Of a stretch of 64,000 nucleotides of DNA, positions 51,870-59,248 are shown one piece after another (the stretch's first letter is position 1; each line of letters opens with the position of its first letter). The translations under genes and the position numbers were made by a program. The notes under the pieces are model-generated. The model saw only the letters and a list, made by a program, of their open reading frames with translations. It ran no database searches and was not told where the DNA came from. This DNA is from MVRV01 sp964646755 (GTDB taxonomy: Bacteria > Desulfobacterota > Syntrophia > Syntrophales > Smithellaceae). The stretch spans positions 21,925 to 85,924 of the forward strand of contig CAZYIE010000010.1 in assembly GCA_964646755.1 (NCBI GenBank), given 5' to 3'.

Positions 51870-53812
51870 ATGGGCAAAATATTCAATACGAGGGTGGTGG
51901 AGGACGGCATCGGGATAGTCACCTTTGACGTGGCGGGCGATGCCATGAACACGTGGACGGAACANNNNNNNNNNGACTATTTCGCCCTCATGGACGATCT
52001 GGCGAAGGAGAAGAGTCTCAAGGGGATCATCTTCATCTCCGGAAAGCCCGAAAACTTTCTCGCCGGGGCCAATCTCAAGATGATCTCGGAACTGCAGAAA
52101 CCCGAGGAGGTACAGGAGGTTCTTGATACCTTCCATGGAGCGTTCAGCAAAATGAGCGCCCAGGGAATCCCCGTCGTGGCAGCCATTCACGGCCACTGTC
52201 TAGGGGGAGGCCTCGAGTTTGCTCTGGCCTGCACGGCCCGGATCGCCAAGGAAGGCAAGAACACCGTCATCGGCCTGCCCGAGTGCAACGTCGGTCTCTT
52301 CCCCGGTGGCGGCGGGACCCAGCGCCTGCCGAGGCTCATCGGCTACGGCGCCTTCGAGCTGATCCTCAAGGGAACGATGCTGCCAGCGGCCAAGGCCCTA
52401 GAGATGGGCATCATCGACCGGCTGATCCCGGCCGGTGGAGACCTCCTGGCGGAGGCGAAGAAGTTCTTGGCGGAGATCTTCGCTGGCAAGGCCGACCTGA
52501 AGCGGCCGGCCCAGGATTTCTCCCAGGTCGATACCGTGGCGGACATGGCAAAGCAGGGGGTACTCAAGGCCACCAAGGGCCGCGAGATCCCGGGTCCCAT
52601 GTTGGCTCTGGATTCCATGCACCGGGGGCTTAAAGTCTCCCTCGACGAAGGTCTGAAAATTGAAAGGGACAACTTCGCCAAGGTGGTCATGGCTCCCCAG
52701 TCGAAGGGCAGCATCAATACCTTCTTCATCAAGGGCCTGACGGATAAGCCGAAGAACATGATGTCGAAGGGATTTCAGCCCAAGACCCTCAAGAAGGTGG
52801 CCATCCTGGGCTTCGGCACCATGGGCCGGGGCATCGTCATTGAGATCCTCCGGAACACCCAGATCCCCGTGGTTGTGAAGGACGTTGCACCGGCCCTCCA
52901 GCCGGGGAAGGATTTCGTTCAGAAGATTCTCACCGGCATGGCGGAAAAGAAGCGCCTCAAGGAGCCCGTTGACTCCATCATGCGAAGGATCATCACGGTT
53001 TCCGAGTACACGGCGGACTTCAAGGACGTGGACATCGTCGTCGAGGCCGTTTTCGAGGACATCGGGGTCAAGGAACAAGTCTACAAGGAGCTCTGCCCCG
53101 TCGTCCCGGCTGATTGTGTCATCGCGAGCAACACCTCTTCGCTGGCCCTCGACAAGATGGCCCCCTTCGTAATCAATCCGGAACGCTTCGGCGGTCTCCA
53201 CTTCTTCTCCCCCGTCTGGATGATGCAGCTCGTCGAGGTTATCCAAGGCGCGAAGACGACCCGGGACACCGTGGATAACCTGCTGAATTTTGTGGGCCTC
53301 ATCCGCAAGCGCCCCATCACCTGCAAGGACAATCCCAGCTTCGTCGTGAACGCCATGATATTTCCGTACCTCCTCAACGCCTTTCAGTACGTGGAGGAGG
53401 GGAACACCATCGAGAAGGTAGACAAGGCCATGGTGAAGTTCGGCATGCCCGTGGGTCCCGTGCGGCTGACGGACGAAGTGGGGATAGACATCCCCGCCAA
53501 GGTCCTCAAGGGCATGGGCATAAACCAGAAGACACTGGAGGCCANNNNNNNNNNNNNNNNNNNNNNNNNNNNNNNNNNNNNNNNNNNNNNNNNNNNNNNN
53601 NNNNNNNNNNNNNNNNNNNNNNNNNNNNNNNNNNNNNNNNNNNNNNNNNNNNNNNNNNNNNNNNNNNNNNNNNNNNNNNNNNNNNNNNNNNNNNNNNNNN
53701 NNNNNNNNNNNNNNNNNNNNNNGACAAGGGTGGCCCAATGAAGTGGGGTGATCTGACGGGCCTGAGCAAGAGATTCTTTGGAAAGAATTTTTATGAATCA
53801 ACCGGCGAATAA
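51870..53812 (+). CDS. FadB/FadJ-like enoyl-CoA hydratase / 3-hydroxyacyl-CoA dehydrogenase, with two assembly gaps
   Basis: Multifunctional beta-oxidation enzyme. The hydratase part (about 1-190) has AIHGHCLGGGLEFALACTAR and GLPECNVGLFPGGGGTQRLP. The NAD-binding part starts VAILGFGTMGRGIVIEI (about residue 311) with SNTSSLALDKMAPF and HFFSPVWMMQLVEVIQG following. The 178-N gap removes part of the C-terminal domain; it resumes as DKGGPMKWGDLTGLSKRFFG and ends ESTGE at 53812. As drawn the gap is one base off frame (176 or 179 would fit), and the apparent ending TRVAQ at 53741 is an artefact. Gap 51965-51974 is in frame. High GC resembles the dehydrogenase, unlike the next gene. Confidence 0.93.
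51965..51974. other. assembly gap (10 N) in the FadB-like gene
   Basis: A placeholder join near residue 33; the frame is kept, so the true length may be close to 10. Confidence 0.95.
53545..53722. other. assembly gap (178 N) in the FadB-like gene
   Basis: An estimated-size gap. The residues on each side need 176 or 179 nt to stay in frame, so the estimate is close but not exact. About 59 residues of the C-terminal dehydrogenase domain are unknown. Confidence 0.95.
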
Positions 53813-53851
53813 ATTTTTTTAACTTAATTACCCGTATGAAAGAAGAAAACC

Positions 53852-54613
53852 ATGGATTTCGTCAAACTTGAAATTACAGGCCATATTGGGATTATCACAG
53901 TTGATCGTCCTCCCTTAAATTCTGTTAATATGCAGACCTATAAGGAGATTATCGAAACGTTTAATATCATTAACGGGAATGACGAGATCTACGTTGTAAT
54001 TCTAACCGCTAAGGGCAAGGCCTTCATGGCCGGCAATGATCTCAATGACTTTAGAGGACCTTGCAAAGAAGACTATGTCAACTATGCTAAACTTGTTAAT
54101 GAAGGTCTTGCTGCCCCTTACAACTGCCGGGTTCCGGTAATTGGCGCCATTAATGGATTAGCATTGGGAACCGGGACTGCCATAGCGTCGTGTTGTGATT
54201 TATTGGTCGCCGCAGAAGAAGCCTTGTTCGGTATTACGGAAATTAATTTTTCCCTGGTAAGCGGGCCATGTCATATCTCCCGTCTGCTGCCGGAAACAGC
54301 TGCCAGAAATTACTGTATGCGGGGGAAACGAATTACAGCTAAGGAATTAGCTGCCTATGGAGCTATCTGTAAGATTGTACATAAAGATGAATTACTAAAT
54401 ACGGCCATGGAGATTGCAGAAGAAATTGCCAGTAAGCCACCACTTGCAATGATTGTATTGAAAAGGGCGATGAATGCTAATCAAGAATTTCGCATAATGG
54501 AAAAATATGCCTTAGAGATGTCATATACGCAATTTCTCGTAAATACAGAAGACTTTGAAGAAAGCATTGCCGCCTTTTTTGAAAAAAGGCAACCCATTTT
54601 TAAACGAAAATAA
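53852..54613 (+). CDS. enoyl-CoA hydratase/isomerase family protein (crotonase)
   Basis: A 253-residue crotonase-fold protein. Oxyanion-hole segments are KAFMAGNDLNDFRG (about residue 60) and GAINGLALGTGTAIASCCDL (about 105). The catalytic region reads FGITEINFSLVSGPCHISRL: one Glu (TE) is kept, but the usual PGxGGTQRL stretch is replaced, so it may catalyse a different reaction from a standard hydratase. The start ATG 53852 has AAAGAAGAAAACC, a weak site. Codon use is AT-rich, unlike the FadB-like gene 40 bp upstream. It is followed 37 bp later by the CoA ligase with which it is likely co-transcribed. Confidence 0.88.
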   Translation: MDFVKLEITGHIGIITVDRPPLNSVNMQTYKEIIETFNIINGNDEIYVVILTAKGKAFMAGNDLNDFRGPCKEDYVNYAKLVNEGLAAPYNCRVPVIGAINGLALGTGTAIASCCDLLVAAEEALFGITEINFSLVSGPCHISRLLPETAARNYCMRGKRITAKELAAYGAICKIVHKDELLNTAMEIAEEIASKPPLAMIVLKRAMNANQEFRIMEKYALEMSYTQFLVNTEDFEESIAAFFEKRQPIFKRK

Positions 54614-54650
54614 ATCCCGGCAAATAAACCGGATAACAGGAGGAGAAAAA

Positions 54651-56210
54651 ATGAATTTAGCATCGATCTTAGAGTTCAGCACAAAAGAAAATCCTGAAAA
54701 AACAGCGGTTGTATTCGGTAAGACCCGGTTGAGTTACAAAACCATCAATGCCATGGCAAACCAAATTGCCAATGGCTTGGTTGAATCGGGGATTAAAAAG
54801 GGGGATAAAGTTGCATTGAGCTGCCCTAATTTACCGTTTTTCCCAGTGGTCTATTACGGCATCCTCAAAGCAGGGGCAGTGGTTGTTCCATTAAGCATAA
54901 TGATGAAAGGACGGGAGATTGCTTACCAACTGGCAGACTGTGGAGCCAAAGCCTATTTTTGTTTCCAGGGAGTACAGGGATTGCCCATGGCAGAGGAGGG
55001 CTATAAAGGGTTTAAAGAAACTCCCACCTGCGAGAAGATGTTAATCATCACTGCAGACCCGGCAATGTCATCACCCATTGACGATATTCCGACCATGGGA
55101 CAGTTCATGGCCGGCCAATCTGCTGAATTCGATACCTTGCAGCTCAATTCTGACGATACGGCTGTTATCCTTTACACTTCCGGGACAACGGGTTTTCCAA
55201 AGGGAGCAGAGTTGTCACACTCCAATCTGATGATGCAGACCCTTATAATCGTTGATGGATTTAAACTTGATGCATCCGATGTCCATCTGGTTCTTTTACC
55301 GCTTTTTCACTCTGCCGCGCAGGCAGAGCACATGAATGCGGGATTTGCAAAAGGCAATACACTCGTCATGATCCCCCGATTTACGGCCGAGGCTGCCCTT
55401 GATGCCATGCAAAAGGAAAATGTCACTATCTTTGTAGGGGTCCCCACAATGTACTGGGAACTTCTCAGTTATGAGGATAAAGAAAATAGATTTGATATCG
55501 AAAAAATTTCTAGCACTCTTCGGCTCGGTGTAGCAGGCGCGGCATCCTTGCCGGTTGAAATCATTCATGGCATAGAAAAAAAATACAAAATCCCCATCGT
55601 GGAAGGATATGGACTGACGGAAACATCACCAACTATATCTTTCAATCATCTGCATAAGAAGAAGAAAATAGGCTCTGTGGGAACACCGATATGGTGTGTG
55701 GAGGTAAAAATTTTTAATGACCAGCAAAAAGAAGTGCCGACCGGAGAAATCGGGGAAATTGTCGTTCGCGGTAACAATGTAATGAAGGGATACTATAACA
55801 AACCAGAAGAGACGAAAAATGCCTTCAAGGGGACAAGCTGGTTTCATACCGGCGATCTTGGGAAAATGGATGATGACGGCTATATTTATATTGTGGACAG
55901 GCTCAAGGAAATGATCATCCGCGGCGGCTTCAATGTCTACCCGCGGGAGATTGAAGAAGTCCTTATGACCCACCCGGCAATTTCACTGGTTGCGGTTGTG
56001 GGTGAACCTCATGAGCGGCATGGTGAAGAGATCAAGGCGTATATCGTCCTAAAAAAAGGAAAAACAGCAACACCGGAGGAAATTATAGACTGGTCAAAAG
56101 AGCAGATGGCAACATACAAATATCCGAGATTTGTCGAAATAGTTGATGCTCTTCCCATGAGTGCCACCGGGAAAATCCTCAAGAAGGAATTGATGAAGAA
56201 ACTCAAATGA
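54651..56210 (+). CDS. acyl-CoA synthetase / AMP-dependent CoA ligase
   Basis: Activates a carboxylic acid as its CoA thioester via the acyl-adenylate. Start ATG 54651 (CAGGAGGAGAAAAA) lies after the crotonase stop; the ORF extends upstream over that gene but is not used. It has 519 residues. Signatures are VILYTSGTTGFPKGAELSHS, the adenylate loop EGYGLTETSPTISF, GTSWFHTGDLGKMDDDGYIY, the hinge DRLKEMIIRGGFNVYPREIE and the catalytic Lys in LPMSATGKILKKELMKKLK. Substrate class (medium-chain, aromatic or other) is open. The TGA stop at 56208-56210 is 6 bp before the right IS3 repeat, so the gene lies at the very edge of the block. Confidence 0.93.
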   Translation: MNLASILEFSTKENPEKTAVVFGKTRLSYKTINAMANQIANGLVESGIKKGDKVALSCPNLPFFPVVYYGILKAGAVVVPLSIMMKGREIAYQLADCGAKAYFCFQGVQGLPMAEEGYKGFKETPTCEKMLIITADPAMSSPIDDIPTMGQFMAGQSAEFDTLQLNSDDTAVILYTSGTTGFPKGAELSHSNLMMQTLIIVDGFKLDASDVHLVLLPLFHSAAQAEHMNAGFAKGNTLVMIPRFTAEAALDAMQKENVTIFVGVPTMYWELLSYEDKENRFDIEKISSTLRLGVAGAASLPVEIIHGIEKKYKIPIVEGYGLTETSPTISFNHLHKKKKIGSVGTPIWCVEVKIFNDQQKEVPTGEIGEIVVRGNNVMKGYYNKPEETKNAFKGTSWFHTGDLGKMDDDGYIYIVDRLKEMIIRGGFNVYPREIEEVLMTHPAISLVAVVGEPHERHGEEIKAYIVLKKGKTATPEEIIDWSKEQMATYKYPRFVEIVDALPMSATGKILKKELMKKLK

Positions 56211-56216
56211 CCTGTC

Positions 56217-56236
56217 CCCCGAAAACTGGTCCAGAG
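56217..56236 (+). repeat. IS3 terminal repeat, right copy of a 20-bp inverted pair
   Basis: CCCCGAAAACTGGTCCAGAG, an exact inverse of 48109-48128. It begins 6 bp after the ligase stop. No transposase sequence follows it, so only the end survives here. Confidence 0.85.
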
Positions 56237-56268
56237 TCATGGCCTCCGGCAAAGCCGGAGGGCATGAC
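56236..56268. terminator. hairpin after the CoA ligase gene
   Basis: GTCATGGCCTCCGGC and GCCGGAGGGCATGAC pair with one mismatch around AAA. It could terminate the acyl-CoA operon, although only a short pyrimidine-rich tail (TCCCTCCTT) follows. The rest of 56269-56461 holds no gene I recognise. Confidence 0.5.
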
Positions 56269-56461
56269 TCCCTCCTTAATGACCGCAGTGTCAGTCACGG
56301 ATGACCACCGACTCGGCAGGTCTGCAACCAATACAGTGCGTACGTTATCCAAATAGTTTAGTATTGCAAGCAAAATTCGGAAAAAGCCAACTGGGGTTGT
56401 ATGTCCATTTTTTCAACTACAAAACAATCAATGTTATTTGAAAGGATATGAGGATAAAATT

Positions 56462-57469
56462 ATGTTTAAGACAAGAATGACACAAATGTTCGGCATCCAG
56501 CACCCCATTATGCTGGCCGGAATGAACTGGATTACGGAACCCAAACTGGTCGCCGCCGTCTGCAACGCCGGAGGTCTGGGACTCCTGGCGATTGCTCGCT
56601 GCACCCCGCAGGAAACACGGGAAAGTATCCGGCAAATCCGGCAGATGACGGATAAACCCTTCGGTATCAACCAGATTCTTATCGGACCGGGGGCAAAAGA
56701 AAATATCGCCGTTGCCATCGAAGAAAAAGTTCCCGTCATTAACTATTCGCTGGGGAAACCATGGTTTGTCAATGATGTTCACGCCTATGGCGGCAAAGTT
56801 GTCGGCACCATCGCCATCGCCAAGCATGCGGCCAAGGCCGTGCAGATGGGATGCGACGCCTTGGTAATCACCGGTCATGAAGCCGCGGCACACGGCGCAG
56901 CAGCCACATCCATGGTGTTGATTCCAATTGTCGCTTCGATGGTCAAAGTCCCTTTGATTGCCGCAGGCGGATTTTACGATGGACGGGGACTCGCGGCAGC
57001 GCTGGCCCTGGGTGCCGACGGTATCTCCATGGGCAGCCGTTTCATGGTGGTCAAGGAAAGCATGGTACATGACAACTTCAAAAAATTATGTATCGAGGCC
57101 ACTGAACAGGATACTCTTTACGGCAACGTGTTTGACGGGATGGACGGCCGCGTGCTGAAAACCAAGGAAGCCCAGGCGATGCTGAAACGCGGTTTCCCGG
57201 TGATTGACGCCTTCAAGGGAGCACTCCTCATCAAACGGCTGATGAATCTGTCTTTTGCTAAATTTTTGGGTGTAAGCATCGAACGTCAGGCGGTAGGCAA
57301 CATGAAGCACCTCAAAGCACTCAACGAGGGCGATGTGGAGGGTGGCATCCTGTTCGCCGGACAGTGTTGCGGCGGCATTACCGATAATCCGACAACCAGA
57401 GAACTGATCGACCGGATCATCAGCGAAGCGGAAATGGCACTGACCAATATGAATAGTTTCAAAGCTTAA
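56462..57469 (+). CDS. nitronate monooxygenase / FabK-like FMN-dependent oxidoreductase
   Basis: A 335-residue TIM-barrel flavoprotein of the NMO/2-nitropropane dioxygenase family. The FMN-binding opening is QHPIMLAGMNWITEPKLVAA followed by NAGGLGLLAIARCTP. The catalytic-type His lies in VITGHEAAAHGAAATSM, and the phosphate loop is IAAGGFYDGRGLAAALALGA with GADGISMGSRFMVV. Relatives are nitronate oxygenases or FabK-type trans-2-enoyl reductases; in an anaerobe beside acyl-CoA genes an enoyl reductase or similar FMN reaction is the better guess, but it is not proven. Start ATG 56462 with GAGG 12 nt upstream; the frame opens at 56438. Confidence 0.85.
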   Translation: MFKTRMTQMFGIQHPIMLAGMNWITEPKLVAAVCNAGGLGLLAIARCTPQETRESIRQIRQMTDKPFGINQILIGPGAKENIAVAIEEKVPVINYSLGKPWFVNDVHAYGGKVVGTIAIAKHAAKAVQMGCDALVITGHEAAAHGAAATSMVLIPIVASMVKVPLIAAGGFYDGRGLAAALALGADGISMGSRFMVVKESMVHDNFKKLCIEATEQDTLYGNVFDGMDGRVLKTKEAQAMLKRGFPVIDAFKGALLIKRLMNLSFAKFLGVSIERQAVGNMKHLKALNEGDVEGGILFAGQCCGGITDNPTTRELIDRIISEAEMALTNMNSFKA

Positions 57470-57659
57470 AAGACAACCACATTCAGGGGTCGCCGCTCAG
57501 TTCTTGACACTCCGCTGCCCAATTGTTCCAATTGCCATCGGCGCCAATCTTGCGCGCCCCGCGTGACCAGCGCTGTGTCGGCCATGTTCCCGGTGATCCT
57601 TGGCGTTAGCCTGCGGATCAGTCAATGTGAAATCATATTCCCATAGTGAAAGGAAATTT

Positions 57660-58424
57660 ATGAGTAAAAGTGATACTCGCAAGCTGGATGTGCATACATG
57701 GAATCCTTTTACTGGATGCACCAAGGTATCTCCTGCTTGCAAAAATTGTTATGCAGAAAAAATGGCATATAAACTGAATAAATGGGGCACTGCGGGATAT
57801 GAAAATGGTTTTAGGTTTACCGTGCATCATGAGAGACTGGAAAAGTCCCTTCCTCTAAAACGTAAGAAACCAACGCTTTTCTTCATTAATAACATGAGTG
57901 ATACGTTCCATGAAGATGCCGGATATCAGAGCATTGATGCGATCATGGATATTATCCAAGAAGCACATTGGCACAATTTCTACATACTCACAAAACGCAG
58001 TAAAAGAATGAAAGGATATTTTAGCGGGAAGGTTCCGCCTGATAATTTGTGGTTAGGCGTAACTGTTGAAGACCAAAAACATGGAATACCAAGACTGCAG
58101 GATCTCCGGGAGATTGAATGTAGGCATAAACATATATGTTGTGAACCGTTACTGGAAGATCTGGGCAATATTGATTTATCAGAGATATGTATGGTTATAG
58201 GTGGTGGTGAAAGCGGCGATGACCGTTCACGAAAAACGGATGTAAATTGGGTAGAGTCATTACAGTTTCAGTGCCAAAAACAAAATGTTCACTTCTACTG
58301 GAAACAATGGGGTGCCTACGGACCTGATGGTTTATACAAAGGAATAGGTAAAACCGGGTATTTAATTAACGGTAAAGCTTGCCTTTCATTCCCTGACAAC
58401 CTAATTCCGCCCGTGATACATTGA
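57660..58424 (+). CDS. DUF5131 (phage Gp37/Gp68-like) family protein, radical-SAM-like
   Basis: A 254-residue protein of the DUF5131/Gp37-Gp68 family. It has a Cys cluster opening WNPFTGCTKVSPACKNCYAE (C-x6-C-x2-C, about residues 13-32), NNMSDTFHEDA, the segment LTKRSKRMKGYF and GGGESGDDRSR near the end. The Cys arrangement resembles a radical SAM cluster site, but the usual CxxxCxxC spacing is altered, so I call it only radical-SAM-like. Family members occur in phages and mobile elements with unknown role; tcmP is often nearby but is not seen here. Start ATG 57660 follows AAAGGAAATTT. It is carried by the integron cassette. Confidence 0.85.
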   Translation: MSKSDTRKLDVHTWNPFTGCTKVSPACKNCYAEKMAYKLNKWGTAGYENGFRFTVHHERLEKSLPLKRKKPTLFFINNMSDTFHEDAGYQSIDAIMDIIQEAHWHNFYILTKRSKRMKGYFSGKVPPDNLWLGVTVEDQKHGIPRLQDLREIECRHKHICCEPLLEDLGNIDLSEICMVIGGGESGDDRSRKTDVNWVESLQFQCQKQNVHFYWKQWGAYGPDGLYKGIGKTGYLINGKACLSFPDNLIPPVIH

Positions 58425-58470
58425 AACCTTGACAACAAAAAATCATAGCAACAACAAAAAGGAGAATCCA

Positions 58471-58857
58471 ATGATTGAACAAGAAAAGAGTGTGCAAGAA
58501 CTTATGGAGCTTGAGCGAGAAATACTTCGGATGTTTCAAGCGGGAGATGTCGACCAAGCGATGGATACCCACCTGATGGAGCAGGCAATTGTGTGCCCGC
58601 CTGGCATGGAGAGAATCGTCGGGAGAGAAAACCAGAAAGCGATGTTTAAAGAGTTGCTTAAAATGGAAGGCATAGAGTTGTCATGGGAACCTATTGAAGC
58701 ATTTGTAGGTCCGTCCAACGACATGGGGTACGTCTATGGATCGGTCAATTGGAAAATGCCAAACGAAGCGAGACAACAAGGAAAGTACATATCCATTTGG
58801 GTAAAAACAGAAGGAAAGTGGAAGAATATCGTAGAGATCAGAAATTCCAATAAATAG
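58471..58857 (+). CDS. NTF2-like / SnoaL-DUF4440 family protein
   Basis: A 128-residue cone-shaped NTF2-like-fold protein. It opens with a long helix (QELMELEREILRMFQAGDVD), then the MEQAIVCPPGMERIVGREN strand and helix, and ends in strands YGSVNWKMPNEARQQGKYIS and GKWKNIVEIRNS. The fold is that of ketosteroid isomerase, SnoaL and DUF4440 proteins, which bind small molecules or act as small enzymes; no catalytic residues can be fixed by eye. The ATG at 58471 follows AAAAAGGAGAATCC. It is 46 bp after the DUF5131 gene and just before the attC, the normal place for a cassette gene. Confidence 0.78.
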   Translation: MIEQEKSVQELMELEREILRMFQAGDVDQAMDTHLMEQAIVCPPGMERIVGRENQKAMFKELLKMEGIELSWEPIEAFVGPSNDMGYVYGSVNWKMPNEARQQGKYISIWVKTEGKWKNIVEIRNSNK

Positions 58858-58878
58858 TCGTTTCAAACAATTACAAAG

Positions 58879-58935
58879 GGCTAACAAAACGCTTCAGCGG
58901 ACGACTAACTGCCGCCGCTGAGCTTATCGTTAGAT
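58879..58935 (+). other. attC recombination site (57 bp)
   Basis: R'' GGCTAAC (58879-58885), spacer AAAAC (5 nt), L'' GCTTCAGC (58891-58898), centre, L' GCTGAGC (58917-58923), spacer TTATC (5 nt), R' GTTAGAT (58929-58935). L'' and L' pair with one extra T, the classical extrahelical base. Length, spacers and the GTTRRRY end fit attC sites of mobile and chromosomal integrons. Confidence 0.88.
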
Positions 58936-59224
58936 TTCGAACTGGGCCAAGGCTTGATCGTTGTCCGCGCATAGGTTCACCATACATGTTGCAGTTGTAG
59001 AATATGAATGTTGTTTATTTCGGCGATTAAGCCGTCATACAAATGTGTGTAACCAAATTAGACCTTGAAAAATATGAAAAAGTACAGATGCTTTAGTTCA
59101 ATTGGTTATCACTGCTTTTCAGCGCTGCAGCCCAGTGTGGATTTGTAGATGTTAGCGGTGCATAGTCCTATTTATTGCGCTTATTTTTTCTTCCTGAAAA
59201 ATACACCTTAAGGTGGTTCATAAA
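58936..59224. other. intergenic region after the cassette
   Basis: About 290 bp with no gene, attC or repeat that I can recognise. It should contain chromosome sequence that adjoined the insertion site, or the start of another, non-coding cassette. Confidence 0.4.
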
Positions 59225-59226
59225 CA

Positions 59227-59243
59227 AACCGCTTTGAGCGGTT
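59227..59243 (-). terminator. possible terminator of the sigma-54 regulator gene
   Basis: AACCGCTTTGAGCGGTT is a 7-bp stem with a 3-nt loop, 6 bp after the stop. On the minus strand only TTTGTTT follows, so it is moderate support. Confidence 0.45.
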
Positions 59244-59248
59244 CACAT

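Larger units (their letters stand above)
57606..58929 (+). mobile_element. solitary integron-type gene cassette (1324 bp) with attC
   Basis: The cassette begins TTAGCC after a G (57605) and ends at the G of GTTAGAT (58929). Its own attC left repeat GGCTAAC (58879-58885) is the exact complement of its first bases (GTTAGCC, 57605-57611), which is how a circular cassette is closed. It carries two plus-strand genes, DUF5131 and an NTF2-like protein. No integrase gene and no attC-like structure precedes it, so it looks like insertion at a secondary (GTT-type) site, or a remnant of a longer array. Confidence 0.8.

Noticed and set aside
52398..53801. 467-codon minus-strand ORF across the FadB-like gene
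   Set aside because: It depends on reading through 178 N and is the mirror of a clear coding sequence.
57570..57611. second attC ending at GTTAGCC (57605)
   Set aside because: No matching R'' or L''/L' pair lies upstream, so there is no attC fold; I treat it as the cassette's left junction only.
57497..57742. 81-codon minus-strand ORF before the cassette
   Set aside because: It runs across the cassette boundary and antisense to the DUF5131 start. Another minus-strand frame (GADGNWNNWAAECQELSGDP) looks protein-like but cannot be identified.
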